DNA of 64,000 nt from Bacillota bacterium (GTDB taxonomy: Bacteria; Bacillota; Clostridia; Lachnospirales; Lachnospiraceae): assembly GCA_023434365.1 (NCBI GenBank), contig JAEYSV010000019.1:1-64000 (forward strand). The letters run 5' to 3'. Below the pieces are notes generated by a model. It searched no databases. It worked only from the letters and a program-made list of their open reading frames with translations, and was not told the DNA's origin. The translations under genes and the position numbers were made by a program. Shown piece after piece: positions 16,338 to 24,951 of this stretch; the stretch's first letter is position 1, and each line of letters begins with the position of its first letter.

Positions 16338-17999
16338 GTGGTTGTGAACAAAATGGATGCAAAAATGCTTCAAAAGCTTTTCCTTGCAGGGGCACAAAGC
16401 ATCGATGCTCAAAAAGAATACATTAATGAACTCAATGTTTTCCCTGTTCCCGATGGAGACACCGGAACAAATATGACATTGACGATTATGGCAGCTGCGA
16501 AGGAAGTCGGCAGTATTGAAAAACCTTCAATGGAATCCGTTGCGAAAGCAATTTCCAGTGGATCTTTAAGAGGTGCAAGAGGAAATTCAGGAGTTATTTT
16601 ATCTCAGCTATTCCGTGGTTTTACAAGAGTCATTAAAGATACGGATGTCATCACCGTCCCTATTATGGTGACTGCGATGGAACAAGCTGTAGAAACAGCA
16701 TATAAAGCGGTAATGAAACCAAAAGAAGGAACGATTCTTACCGTTGCAAAAGGCGGAGCGATCCGCGCTCAGGAACTTGCCGATCAGACAGACGATTTAC
16801 TCTATTTTTGTAAAGAAGTCTTAGACTATATGGAGGAAGTTCTTGATCAGACACCAGAAATGCTCCCAGTATTAAAAGAAGCAGGAGTAGTTGACTCAGG
16901 TGGAATGGGCTTACTTGTTATTCTAAAAGGAGCCTATGATGTACTCTGTGGAAAAGAAGTGAATTTGACAACAATGATAGGAACAAAACCAGCAGTAAAT
17001 GTAACGGTAGACAATACTAGTGCAGCTGACATCAAATTTGGCTATTGTACTGAGTTTATTGTTATGTTAGAAAAAGCGTATGACATGAAAACAGAACACG
17101 AGTTTAAAGGATATCTAGAGTCCATCGGGGATTCAATTGTTGTTGTTTCTGATGATGATATCGTTAAGGTTCATGTACATACCAATGATCCTGGGTTGGC
17201 CATTCAACGGGCATTGACGTATGGTTCCTTAACAAAAATGAAGATTGACAATATGCGGGAAGAGCATAATGAAAAACTAATCAAAGATGCCGAAAAATTA
17301 GCAGCGAGTCAATTAGAAGAAAAGAAACTTGCGCCAAGAAAAGAAACTGGATTTATCAGCGTTTCCATCGGAGAAGGGTTAAATGAGATCTTCAAAGGAC
17401 TTGGTGTTGACTATATTATTGAAGGCGGCCAAACAATGAATCCAAGTACGGAGGACATGTTGAATGCCATTGATCAGGTAAATGCGGATAACATTTTCAT
17501 TTTCCCTAACAATAAAAATATTATTCTGGCAGCAGAACAAGCGGCAACGCTTACGACAGATAAGAACATCATTGTTGTGCCATCTAAAACAGTGCCTCAG
17601 GGTATTACGGCAATTATCAATTATGTATATGATAAATCACCTCAGGAAAACCAGGTAAGAATGGCCGAAGAGATGACCAAAGTTAAAACTGGACAAGTAA
17701 CTTATGCCGTTCGTGATACGAGTCTTGATGGAAAGACAATTAAACAAGGCAATATCATGGGTATTGGGGATCGTGGAATCATTTCCGTTGGAGAAGAGAT
17801 TAGCATGACCACCATCGAAATGATTGATCAACTCATTGATGAGGATGCTGAGTTAGTAAGTATCTATTATGGTGCAGATGTGAAGGAAGAAGATGCAAAT
17901 GCAATAGCAGATGAGCTAATGGAGAAGTATCCGGATATCGACTTTGAAGTTCAATATGGCGGTCAGCCAATCTACTACTATGTTCTATCTGTAGAGTAA
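16338..17999 (+). CDS. fakA: Fatty acid kinase catalytic subunit FakA (DhaL/YloV family)
   Basis: 553 residues. The N-terminal DhaL/DAK2 domain (about 10-205) contains the Mg-ATP motif PVPDGDTGTNM (36-46) and the glycine-rich SSGSLRGARGNSGVILSQ. A middle domain and a C-terminal FakA-type domain (TGFISVSIGEGLNEIF, FPNNKNIILAAEQAA, and IYYGADVKEEDAN) complete it. In Firmicutes this protein phosphorylates FakB-bound fatty acids to supply acyl phosphate for phospholipid synthesis. The start is GTG, with AAAGGAGG 9 nt upstream. No fakB (DegV family) gene is in the window. Confidence 0.9.
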   Translation: MVVNKMDAKMLQKLFLAGAQSIDAQKEYINELNVFPVPDGDTGTNMTLTIMAAAKEVGSIEKPSMESVAKAISSGSLRGARGNSGVILSQLFRGFTRVIKDTDVITVPIMVTAMEQAVETAYKAVMKPKEGTILTVAKGGAIRAQELADQTDDLLYFCKEVLDYMEEVLDQTPEMLPVLKEAGVVDSGGMGLLVILKGAYDVLCGKEVNLTTMIGTKPAVNVTVDNTSAADIKFGYCTEFIVMLEKAYDMKTEHEFKGYLESIGDSIVVVSDDDIVKVHVHTNDPGLAIQRALTYGSLTKMKIDNMREEHNEKLIKDAEKLAASQLEEKKLAPRKETGFISVSIGEGLNEIFKGLGVDYIIEGGQTMNPSTEDMLNAIDQVNADNIFIFPNNKNIILAAEQAATLTTDKNIIVVPSKTVPQGITAIINYVYDKSPQENQVRMAEEMTKVKTGQVTYAVRDTSLDGKTIKQGNIMGIGDRGIISVGEEISMTTIEMIDQLIDEDAELVSIYYGADVKEEDANAIADELMEKYPDIDFEVQYGGQPIYYYVLSVE

Positions 18000-18022
18000 A
18001 TATAGAATTCTCGTTTAATAAG

Positions 18023-18067
18023 AAAAGTTCCGGATATAAGTGCTAAACTTGTACCTGGAACTTTTTT
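18023..18067 (+). terminator. Intrinsic terminator of fakA
   Basis: AAAAGTTCC (18023-18031) pairs with GGAACTTTT (18057-18065), followed by TT. The loop contains an inner TATAAGT/ACTTGTA hairpin. Confidence 0.85.
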
Positions 18068-18111
18068 ATTTATAGGATTAGGGCGTCATAAGCCCTTATT
18101 AAAATTATAGT

Positions 18112-18125
18112 TCGTCAATTTGCAC
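18112..18125. repeat. Solitary half-copy of the palindrome end motif
   Basis: TCGTCAATTTGCAC matches the left end of the palindromic element at 21338 exactly, but no right arm is visible before recG. Possibly a remnant. Confidence 0.35.
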
Positions 18126-18175
18126 AATTCTGTTTGTGAATCGTGTTGTGGGCGTACTCGAAAAGGAGGAAAAGT

Positions 18176-20212
18176 ATGAAAGCTAAGAGCACGATTACTC
18201 AGATTAAAGGGATTGGCGATAAAGCAAAACAAAGCTATCAAAAGTTGGGGATAGAAACAGTTGGTCAATTATTAGAACACTACCCTGTCAGATATGATAA
18301 ATACGAAGAAATCGTGCCAATCAGTGAGCTATGTGAAGGAATGACAGCTGTCATCGAAGGAGTTTTGCTTCGCTTACCTGAGCAACGAAAAATTCGTAAC
18401 CTTCATATTTTGAATCTACGAATCAGCGATGGCAATTCGAATGTTGCTATCACGTTTTTTAATATGCCCTTTTTAGCAAAACAGCTAAAACTTGGTACCA
18501 AATACCTGTTACGTGGCAAAGTCATTCGCAAGAACGGAATGCTCTCCATAGAACAGCCCGCAATCTTAACGAAAGAAGAATACTATAATAAAAAGAATCG
18601 TTTGATGCCAGTATATGGCCTCACGAATGGGTTGACAAACCATAACATCAGCAAAAGCCTGGCATTAGCGCTGAATGACTATGAGTTTGAGAAGGATTAC
18701 CTTCCAAAATCGATTCGAGATGAACATGGACTGATGGAATACAAAAAAGCAGTCAAAACGGTACATTTTCCAGCTACGGAGGCAGACATGCTCCTGGCAA
18801 GGAAACGAATTGTCTTTGATGAGTTCTTTTATTTTACCCTAGCGATTCAGTATCTGAAAAATGCCAAAGAATATTCTAGTAACCAATGTGTAATGGCAGA
18901 TGATAAAGCAGTAGAACAGTTACTTTCATCCCTTCCTTATCAACTGACGAAAGCGCAGTTAAAAGTCTGGGAAGAGATAAAAAATGATCTATCAGGCAAC
19001 AAGACCATGAATCGTCTGGTACAAGGAGATGTAGGTTCCGGGAAAACGGTCGTTGCGGCATTAGCACTCTTAGTTGCGGCAAAAAACGGCTACCAAGCTA
19101 CCTTAATGGTACCAACCGAAGTGTTAGGCAGACAACATTATGAGAGTCTAACTTCCTTGCTTGGACCATTTGGGGTACGAATCGGGCTATTGACCGGTTC
19201 TATCACGGCCAAAGAAAAACGAATCATGCACGAGCAAATAAAGAATCATGAGGTGGATGTCATCGTCGGAACGCATGCCCTGATTCAAGACAAAGTCGAA
19301 TATGACAAGCTCGGTTTAGTTATCACCGATGAGCAGCACCGTTTTGGTGTAAAACAGCGTGAAATCCTGAGTGAAAAAGGCAACTCCCCGCATATTCTTG
19401 TCATGAGTGCCACACCGATACCAAGAACTTTAGCCATCATCTTATACGGCGACTTAGATATCTCTATCATTGATGAACTCCCAGCCAATCGTTTACCGAT
19501 AAAAAATTGTGTTGTTAATACTGGATACCGAGCCACTGCATACAAATTTATCGAAAAAGAAGTACAAGCCGGACGACAAGCTTACGTCATCTGTCCGATG
19601 GTAGAAGAAAGCGAAGCGATGGAAGCGGAGAATGTCATAGACTATACCGAAAAATTATCGGAAGCCTTCCAAAGTAATATTTGCGTAGAATATCTGCACG
19701 GGAAAATGAAGCCAGCTGAAAAAAATGATATCATGGAGCGGTTTAGCAAAGGTGAAATCCATGTCTTAGTGTCCACCACCGTAATAGAAGTCGGGGTCAA
19801 TGTACCAAACTCCACCGTAATGATGGTAGAAAATGCGGAGCGATTCGGACTTGCGCAACTTCATCAGCTGCGTGGACGTGTAGGTCGAGGCAAACATCAA
19901 TCTTATTGCATCTTTGTCAGTGGCTCAAGGAGCAAAGAAACGATGCAGCGATTAGAAATCCTCAATGGATCGAATGATGGCTTCAAAATCTCAGAAGAAG
20001 ACTTAAAACTTCGAGGTCCTGGCGATCTTTTTGGTATCCGTCAAAGCGGCATGATGGAGTTTAAGATGGCCGATGTCTACAATGACTCCAAGATCTTAAT
20101 CCTGGCAAGCCAAGTAGCCAAACAATACGTCACCGACAAAGCCATCGAATTAAAAAATGAGCAATTCGTACTCGACAAAATTGCCAATTATGCAAAGCGG
20201 ACCTTGTTATAA
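18176..20212 (+). CDS. recG: ATP-dependent DNA helicase RecG
   Basis: 678 residues. It remodels stalled forks and drives branch migration in recombination. An OB/wedge domain lies in the N-terminal 270 residues. The helicase core has Walker A GDVGSGKT (about 283-290), the DEQH box (385-388) in ITDEQHRFGVKQR, motif III MSATPIPRTLA, and late motifs VGVNVPNSTVMMVENAERFGL and QLRGRVGRG. The tail DLKLRGPGDLFGIRQSG is RecG-specific. I use the ATG at 18176 because AAGGAGG precedes it; the ATG at 18143 lies upstream of that site. Gene order after fakA matches other Firmicutes. Confidence 0.95.
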   Translation: MKAKSTITQIKGIGDKAKQSYQKLGIETVGQLLEHYPVRYDKYEEIVPISELCEGMTAVIEGVLLRLPEQRKIRNLHILNLRISDGNSNVAITFFNMPFLAKQLKLGTKYLLRGKVIRKNGMLSIEQPAILTKEEYYNKKNRLMPVYGLTNGLTNHNISKSLALALNDYEFEKDYLPKSIRDEHGLMEYKKAVKTVHFPATEADMLLARKRIVFDEFFYFTLAIQYLKNAKEYSSNQCVMADDKAVEQLLSSLPYQLTKAQLKVWEEIKNDLSGNKTMNRLVQGDVGSGKTVVAALALLVAAKNGYQATLMVPTEVLGRQHYESLTSLLGPFGVRIGLLTGSITAKEKRIMHEQIKNHEVDVIVGTHALIQDKVEYDKLGLVITDEQHRFGVKQREILSEKGNSPHILVMSATPIPRTLAIILYGDLDISIIDELPANRLPIKNCVVNTGYRATAYKFIEKEVQAGRQAYVICPMVEESEAMEAENVIDYTEKLSEAFQSNICVEYLHGKMKPAEKNDIMERFSKGEIHVLVSTTVIEVGVNVPNSTVMMVENAERFGLAQLHQLRGRVGRGKHQSYCIFVSGSRSKETMQRLEILNGSNDGFKISEEDLKLRGPGDLFGIRQSGMMEFKMADVYNDSKILILASQVAKQYVTDKAIELKNEQFVLDKIANYAKRTLL

Positions 20213-20413
20213 AGACGAATCAGCTTGATTAAAAAAGTTTGAAAAAATGGCCATAACATACATTATCTTCTAGTTTAATATCTGAATCACTGCACATACT
20301 ACTATCGTAACCAGTAAACAATCATGATATGTTTTGAAAATGTGTTTTTAGGCCTTCACAGAAGTTCTAGAAATACAAAGGTTTTCGAAACATGTAAATG
20401 GAGGTAATAATTC

Positions 20414-20614
20414 ATGTCTAGTCGAAACAGAGTGGAAGTACCAGAGGCTAAAGAAGCTATGGACCGCTTTAAGTACGAGGTTGCGTCTGAATTAGGAGTG
20501 CCATTAAAACATGGGTATAATGGAGACCTAACAAGCTATCAAAATGGTAGTGTCGGCGGATATATGGTCAAGAAAATGATTGCCGAACAGGAAAGACTTA
20601 TGTCAGGCAAGTAA
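20414..20614 (+). CDS. Alpha/beta-type small acid-soluble spore protein
   Basis: 66 residues with the spore DNA-binding protein signature: KYEVASELGVPL, containing the site cut by the germination protease GPR, and the C-terminal GYMVKKMIAEQE. It coats and protects spore DNA in the forespore. GGAGGT lies 8 nt before the ATG. It is flanked by 200 nt upstream, in which I could not place a sigma-G promoter by eye, and by a terminator downstream. Good evidence that the organism forms endospores. Confidence 0.93.
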   Translation: MSSRNRVEVPEAKEAMDRFKYEVASELGVPLKHGYNGDLTSYQNGSVGGYMVKKMIAEQERLMSGK

Positions 20615-20698
20615 TAAGATGGGCCTAAGTTATTAGTCGAAAACACCAAGATTGAACTGTTACAACAGGAATCAAACTATCGGAGTAGATTGATTCCA

Positions 20699-20725
20699 GG
20701 GGCCACGTAAGTTGGCCCCTTTTTA
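20699..20725 (+). terminator. Intrinsic terminator of the spore protein gene
   Basis: GGGGCCA (20699-20705) pairs with TGGCCCC (20713-20719), followed by a run of six Ts. Confidence 0.88.
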
Positions 20726-20740
20726 TTGTGGCGATTTGAC

Positions 20741-21002
20741 GGTTCGTTTGTCAAAAGCTTGAGGTTGTGGGGCGTCAATTTGCACTTGAGGTTTTAGTCA
20801 AGCAGGATAAAACATATTTCATACGCAACGCGCTCTCGCTCGGATGGCGTCGTAACGGTACGTAAGGTCGTAAAATACACGACCTAAGTGCCGACGACGT
20901 CATAACGGTTGCGTATCAAAATATGTTTCATCTTGCTTGAGTAGGGTTTTTGAGTGCAAATTGACTTTTTTTCATTCCTTGGATGCTTTTGACAAACGAA
21001 CC
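20741..21002 (-). repeat. Structured palindromic element, copy A
   Basis: A nested hairpin. The outer stem is 18 bp and perfect (20741-20758 with 20985-21002). The conserved inner element begins and ends with GTCAATTTGCACT/AGTGCAAATTGAC (20774-20786 with 20953-20965). Next come a 22-bp arm (20798-20819 with 20919-20940), ATACGCAAC/GTTGCGTAT, and a terminal 7-bp stem (20865-20871 with 20879-20885) around the loop AAAATAC. Its reverse complement aligns along its whole length with copy B at 21340-21529. The strand is given as minus so that the tip loop reads GTATTTT as in copy B. Confidence 0.85.
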
Positions 21003-21021
21003 TGTTTCTCGATAAATTTGG

Positions 21022-21047
21022 GTGCCAACTGATGTGGCACTTTTTTT
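21022..21047 (+). terminator. Intrinsic terminator after copy A
   Basis: GTGCCA (21022-21027) pairs with TGGCAC (21035-21040), followed by seven Ts. It lies 20 nt after the outer stem of copy A, in a region with no clear gene. The remaining 21048-21305 shows nothing I can support; a reverse-strand frame there lacks a good start. Confidence 0.6.
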
Positions 21048-21305
21048 GGTGGAAAGATGTAGGGTTTAATGGCTTGAGATGTGTTGGCAACTTTATCTTT
21101 ATCATATGGATAAGCTTGATGCCCTTTGGTTAAACGGAGAATTAATGAAAAATGCAGCGGAGATAGGTTATGGGCGTTTTTTATTTGCTTGCCAAAGCAT
21201 GCATAGGTAAAACAACTTGTGATTCCATAACGAGCTAAAACTTTAAGCACATCTATATTACCAGAACTCAAAGAATTTAGTCTATAACCATACCGAGAAC
21301 TACAG

Positions 21306-21564
21306 TTCAATAGTCAATTTTCCCAAGGTCTATAAACTCGTCAATTTGCACACAAAGTAAAAACAAGCAGTGTGAAACATAGTTTGATGAGCAACTGTTA
21401 TGAGCGCGTCGGTTCTTAGGCCACGTATTTTGTGGCCTTATGTACCGTTACGCGTTCATCCAAGCGGGAGCGCGTTGCGAATAAACTATGTTTTATACTG
21501 CTTGTCTATACCAATCAAGGCAAATTGACGAGTCACAAAACCCTGAGTAAAATTGACTATTGAA
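21306..21564 (+). repeat. Structured palindromic element, copy B
   Basis: The same architecture as copy A in the opposite orientation. The outer stem is 16 bp and perfect (21306-21321 with 21549-21564). The inner ends CTCGTCAATTTGC/GCAAATTGACGAG (21338-21350 with 21520-21532) are perfect. A 23-bp arm follows (21363-21385 with 21483-21505, two G-T wobbles), then a tip stem AGGCCAC/GTGGCCT (21418-21424 with 21432-21438) around the loop GTATTTT. The outer stems of A and B are unrelated in sequence, whereas the inner 190 nt are homologous. The plus strand is the better-pairing RNA sense. Confidence 0.85.
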
Positions 21565-21641
21565 TAAATGAACAGAATGAGATAGACTATAACTAGTGAG
21601 TGAAAATATAAACAAAATGACTGACTGTTAGGATGAAGGAC

Positions 21642-22202
21642 ATGAGAGTAATTGCCGGAAAGGCACGAAGATGCAATTTAGTAACTGTTGAAGGGTCAGG
21701 TACAAGGCCAACAACGGATCGAATAAAAGAAACGTTATTTAATATGTTACAGTATGATTTGTATGAGAGTACATTTTTAGATTTGTTTGCTGGAAGTGGA
21801 GCTATTGGGATTGAGGCACTTAGCCGAGGATGCAAAAAAGCTTATTTTGTGGAAAATAATAAAGCAGCGATTGGGTGCATCAACACGAATCTTAAGAACA
21901 CCAAGCTGACAGAACAGGCGGTGGTGATGTCAATGGACGTCATTACAGCAATTAGGCAGTTAAAAAGTGATGGACAAGTCTTTGATTATGTCTTTATGGA
22001 TCCGCCATATCATTTGGGCCTGGAGGAAGCGGTGTTGACAGAGTTGGCAAAAGCGAGGGTGATTCATTCGGATACAATTATTATCCTTGAAGCCGATATT
22101 AAGACAGAGTTTTCGTTTCTTAGTCAATTGGGATATCAGATTAGTAAAGAAAAAACATATAAAACAAATAAACATTTATTTTTAACATTATTAGAAGAGT
22201 AG
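21642..22202 (+). CDS. rsmD: 16S rRNA (guanine(966)-N2)-methyltransferase RsmD
   Basis: 186 residues from the ATG at 21642, giving the family-typical start MRVIAGKARR. The in-frame ATG at 21633 would add three residues. TAGGA lies 8 nt before the chosen start. Motifs: RPTTDRIKETLFNML, the SAM-binding LDLFAGSGAIGIEALSRG, and the catalytic MDPPYHLG. It methylates G966 of 16S rRNA during small-subunit assembly. The next gene, coaD, is its usual neighbour in Firmicutes. Confidence 0.92.
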   Translation: MRVIAGKARRCNLVTVEGSGTRPTTDRIKETLFNMLQYDLYESTFLDLFAGSGAIGIEALSRGCKKAYFVENNKAAIGCINTNLKNTKLTEQAVVMSMDVITAIRQLKSDGQVFDYVFMDPPYHLGLEEAVLTELAKARVIHSDTIIILEADIKTEFSFLSQLGYQISKEKTYKTNKHLFLTLLEE

Positions 22203-22334
22203 ATGAATGCAGGAAGCATTTCTTAGAAAAGTAATAAAGTGTAGAAAGCATTACGTACAAAGTTAGTAAGTAAGTGCAGATTCACTGCCGTTTGACAGTG
22301 CTGAGATAGACGTAACCGTGATTGGAGGAGTAGT

Positions 22335-22832
22335 ATGAGAATTGGGATATATCCTGGTAGTTTTGACCCGGTCACACTTGGGCATGTGGATATTATCTTA
22401 CGTTCAGCAAAGATGTTTGATAAGTTAATTATCGCAGTGTTACAGAACAGTTCGAAACAACCTTTATTTAGCTCACAGGAGCGAGTTGAGCTTTTGAAAA
22501 TGGTAACAAAGGGAATAGATAATATAAGCATTGAGACATTTGATGGTCTTACCGTAGATTTTGCAAGAGAGCGAGGGGCCAATACGATTGTCAGAGGACT
22601 TCGTGCGGTCTCTGATTTTGAATATGAATTACAGATTGCGCAGACGAATCATAAGATGAATCCGAACATAGATACAATTTTCTTGACAACGAGTGTCGAG
22701 TATTCATATTTGAGCTCAAGTATTGTAAGAGAAATCGGAAGATATCAGGGGGATATCTCCAATTTTGTACCTGCTGAGATTATTGAGAAAGTACTATTTA
22801 AATGTAACCCAATGGATAAAAATGAAGAATAG
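22335..22832 (+). CDS. coaD: Phosphopantetheine adenylyltransferase
   Basis: 165 residues, normal length. It transfers AMP from ATP to 4'-phosphopantetheine, the penultimate step of coenzyme A synthesis. Seen: YPGSFDPVTLGHVDII with the T/HxGH nucleotidyl-transfer motif, the RGLRAVSDFEYELQ signature, and SSSIVRE near the C-terminus. GGAGGAGT precedes the ATG. It lies 133 nt after rsmD and 10 nt before the coiled-coil gene. Confidence 0.95.
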   Translation: MRIGIYPGSFDPVTLGHVDIILRSAKMFDKLIIAVLQNSSKQPLFSSQERVELLKMVTKGIDNISIETFDGLTVDFARERGANTIVRGLRAVSDFEYELQIAQTNHKMNPNIDTIFLTTSVEYSYLSSSIVREIGRYQGDISNFVPAEIIEKVLFKCNPMDKNEE

Positions 22833-22842
22833 GAGTGTTATT

Positions 22843-23484
22843 ATGGGAGTGAGCCGTATCGAACAATTAATCGAGGATATTTACGAATTCGTAGAAAGCT
22901 GCAAGATGTCAGCACTTTCCTCAACCAAAGTCGTAGTTCCAAAGGACGAACTTTATGACCTTCTGGATGAACTTAGATTACGTACTCCAGACGAGATTAA
23001 AAAATATCAGAAGATTATTAACAATAGAGACGCTATCATTGCTGACGCAGAGGAAAAAGCAGCAACAATGCTTGCACGGGCTCAGGAAAAAACCAATAAT
23101 CTAATCAGCGAGCATGAGATAGTAGAACAAGCCTACTACCAGGCTCACGAGATTGTGGAACATGCAAACAGTGAAGCTGCCAGAGTATTAAAACAAGCTC
23201 ATCAAGATGCCGATACGATTCGTACTGGAGCTCTTGCTTACTCCGAAGATATGCTGCAAATGGTACAAGGTGTGTTAGAAAATGCTTACGAAAGTACGAA
23301 AGTGCGTAGCAATGCACTGATTTCATCGATTGAAGATAATCTTAATATTGTTCGTAACAATAAGAAGGAGTTATCTGATCAGCTTCATGGTGATTCGATG
23401 TCAGAAACAACCGAGGAAGCTGCCGCAGCTGATGATTCTTCTTATAACTTCGAAGATGGTGCTTTCTTAGATCATGTGAACTAA
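22843..23484 (+). CDS. Coiled-coil protein (ATP synthase B / DivIVA-like helices)
   Basis: 213 residues from the ATG at 22843, supported by AGGAGT 9 nt upstream; a longer frame from 22765 overlaps coaD and is rejected. A short folded N-terminus (VSRIEQLIEDIYEFVESCK, then DELYDLLDELR) is followed by a long Ala/Glu/Lys-rich helix (about 70-190) with repeated AEEKAATMLARAQEK- and AHEIVEHANSEAA-like heptads. Similar proteins are often auto-annotated as ATPase or V-type ATPase subunit, but nothing here shows enzymatic activity. It is translationally close to coaD, so probably co-transcribed. Confidence 0.7.
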   Translation: MGVSRIEQLIEDIYEFVESCKMSALSSTKVVVPKDELYDLLDELRLRTPDEIKKYQKIINNRDAIIADAEEKAATMLARAQEKTNNLISEHEIVEQAYYQAHEIVEHANSEAARVLKQAHQDADTIRTGALAYSEDMLQMVQGVLENAYESTKVRSNALISSIEDNLNIVRNNKKELSDQLHGDSMSETTEEAAAADDSSYNFEDGAFLDHVN

Positions 23485-23487
23485 ACC

Positions 23488-24471
23488 TTACAAAAGTAGT
23501 AAGAAGAGATACACTAATGCTAAGGTAAAGAGCGCGTTAATTAATTTGTAAATGATATAGGTTTTTATCGATAGCCCGGTCTGATCGATAACGCTTTTGG
23601 TTTGTGCGATGCTAGAGAATCCACCAAATGCCGTTAACGCGAGGATTAGGGCTATTTGTAATTCGATTGCATTGCCGGAATGACTAATTACATTGATGCC
23701 ATTGGTGATTTCCATTAATCCAACGACCATCTGGTTCATCAGATTAGGTAAGAGCCCAGAGTCCATGATGACATAGGACAATATTGAAAAGAGAATGACA
23801 TAGCCACCCACTTTGGTTACTACTTCAAAGGCATCCTGAATGGATTTGTCAATGACGCGAAAACTTAGTTTTTCGCTATGTAACTCGCTTGTTTGAATCA
23901 CTGAAGCTGTACGCAGACTCGTAAAGTCAACTTCTCTCCGATATCTGAGAAAGTGCACAAGACGAAAAACGAGCGAGGATAATATGGCAGCAGCATAGAT
24001 AATCAATAAGATTGAATATTTGATTCCTGGCAGATTCAATGAACTGATTGCAATGTAGCTGATGATAAATGATGGACTGGCATTATTGCAAAAGGTAAGA
24101 AGATATTGTCCTTCTTCTCTTGTAATGAGATGATTCGACACCAGGTCGCCACATACTTTGGCACCAACCGGAAATCCCGTCAACAGACCGATAACAATTG
24201 GATAGCAACCGTGGCGCGTTACCCGAAAGAATAGGTGAAGTGGGTAGTAAAAAAGCTTTGCAAAGTACTTTGTTAATCGTAGTTCGATAATCAGATTGCT
24301 GATAATCATAAAGGGTAAGAGGTTGGGAAGTAGGATATTGAACCAAAGTAACAGACCATTTTCTGCACCACGAAGCGAAGAAGTAGGAAAAATAAAAAGA
24401 ATCATTAACATGATTAAAGTAAATAGGGTAATAAGCGGTTTGGTTGTCGATTTAGTACGCCGTAGTCTCAT
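23488..24471 (-). CDS. ylbJ: Sporulation integral membrane protein YlbJ
   Basis: 327 residues with about eight transmembrane helices. The motifs LLLWFNILLPNLLPFMIISNL, LTGFPVGAKVC and CNNASPSFI are those of YlbJ (nucleoside-recognition/Gate domain family), a sigma-E-controlled protein needed for heat-resistant spores in Bacillus. The N-terminus is basic. It is convergent with the coaD unit, with only 3 nt between stop codons and no separate terminator seen. GGAGA precedes the start on the reverse strand. Confidence 0.88.
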   Translation of the reverse strand: MRLRRTKSTTKPLITLFTLIMLMILFIFPTSSLRGAENGLLLWFNILLPNLLPFMIISNLIIELRLTKYFAKLFYYPLHLFFRVTRHGCYPIVIGLLTGFPVGAKVCGDLVSNHLITREEGQYLLTFCNNASPSFIISYIAISSLNLPGIKYSILLIIYAAAILSSLVFRLVHFLRYRREVDFTSLRTASVIQTSELHSEKLSFRVIDKSIQDAFEVVTKVGGYVILFSILSYVIMDSGLLPNLMNQMVVGLMEITNGINVISHSGNAIELQIALILALTAFGGFSSIAQTKSVIDQTGLSIKTYIIYKLINALFTLALVYLFLLLL

Positions 24472-24951
24472 GACAACTCTCCATTCAGTTCTTATATAAT
24501 TCTTTACATTTTACGAAATGATTCTAGTAATTATGCCTTGTATAACATATCTTAGATTTCTATTTCAAAGAGTCATCTAAGACCAATCCAAAGAATCTAC
24601 AAAGACTGAATTCATAAAATCTTATTTCTTCTAATGAAACGCGTCCCCTAATTTTCAACTAATTCTTGCTCATTAGTCTATATTCGAGTCCATTCGATGC
24701 TTCTTTTTTGTAAATACGAACAAGCTAGAAAAATGATGAATATTATCAATCATTTGTCTCTGGCGAAAGAGATTTGCTATTTGATTTTTGGGAATATATG
24801 GGTTATAATTGGAAATGTGAAATCGACTTCACAAAAAACAGAATTCTTCTTCGAACTTCATAATTTCTGATGTTTAAGGATAAGAGATTAAGAGGGAACC
24901 TTGTAAATGATGAAGATATGTTGTTGGAATGCGTGAATAGGGGGCGAATTA
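24472..24951. other. Divergent intergenic region between ylbJ and the LytTR gene
   Basis: 480 nt of AT-rich DNA separating divergent genes. Apart from the promoter at 24781-24809 and a ribosome binding site I see no gene, repeat or strong hairpin. The length leaves room for an unrecognised leader or small RNA. Confidence 0.5.
24781..24809 (+). promoter_or_regulatory. Sigma-A promoter of the LytTR regulator gene
   Basis: TTGATT (24781-24786), a 17-nt spacer, TATAAT (24804-24809). The transcript would have a leader of about 135 nt before the start codon. Confidence 0.65.

Noticed and set aside
20972..21310. 112-codon minus-strand frame between the two palindromes
   Set aside because: Starts at TTG without a ribosome binding site, runs into the outer stem of copy A, and resembles no family I know. 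Could be a remnant, but not supportable as a gene.
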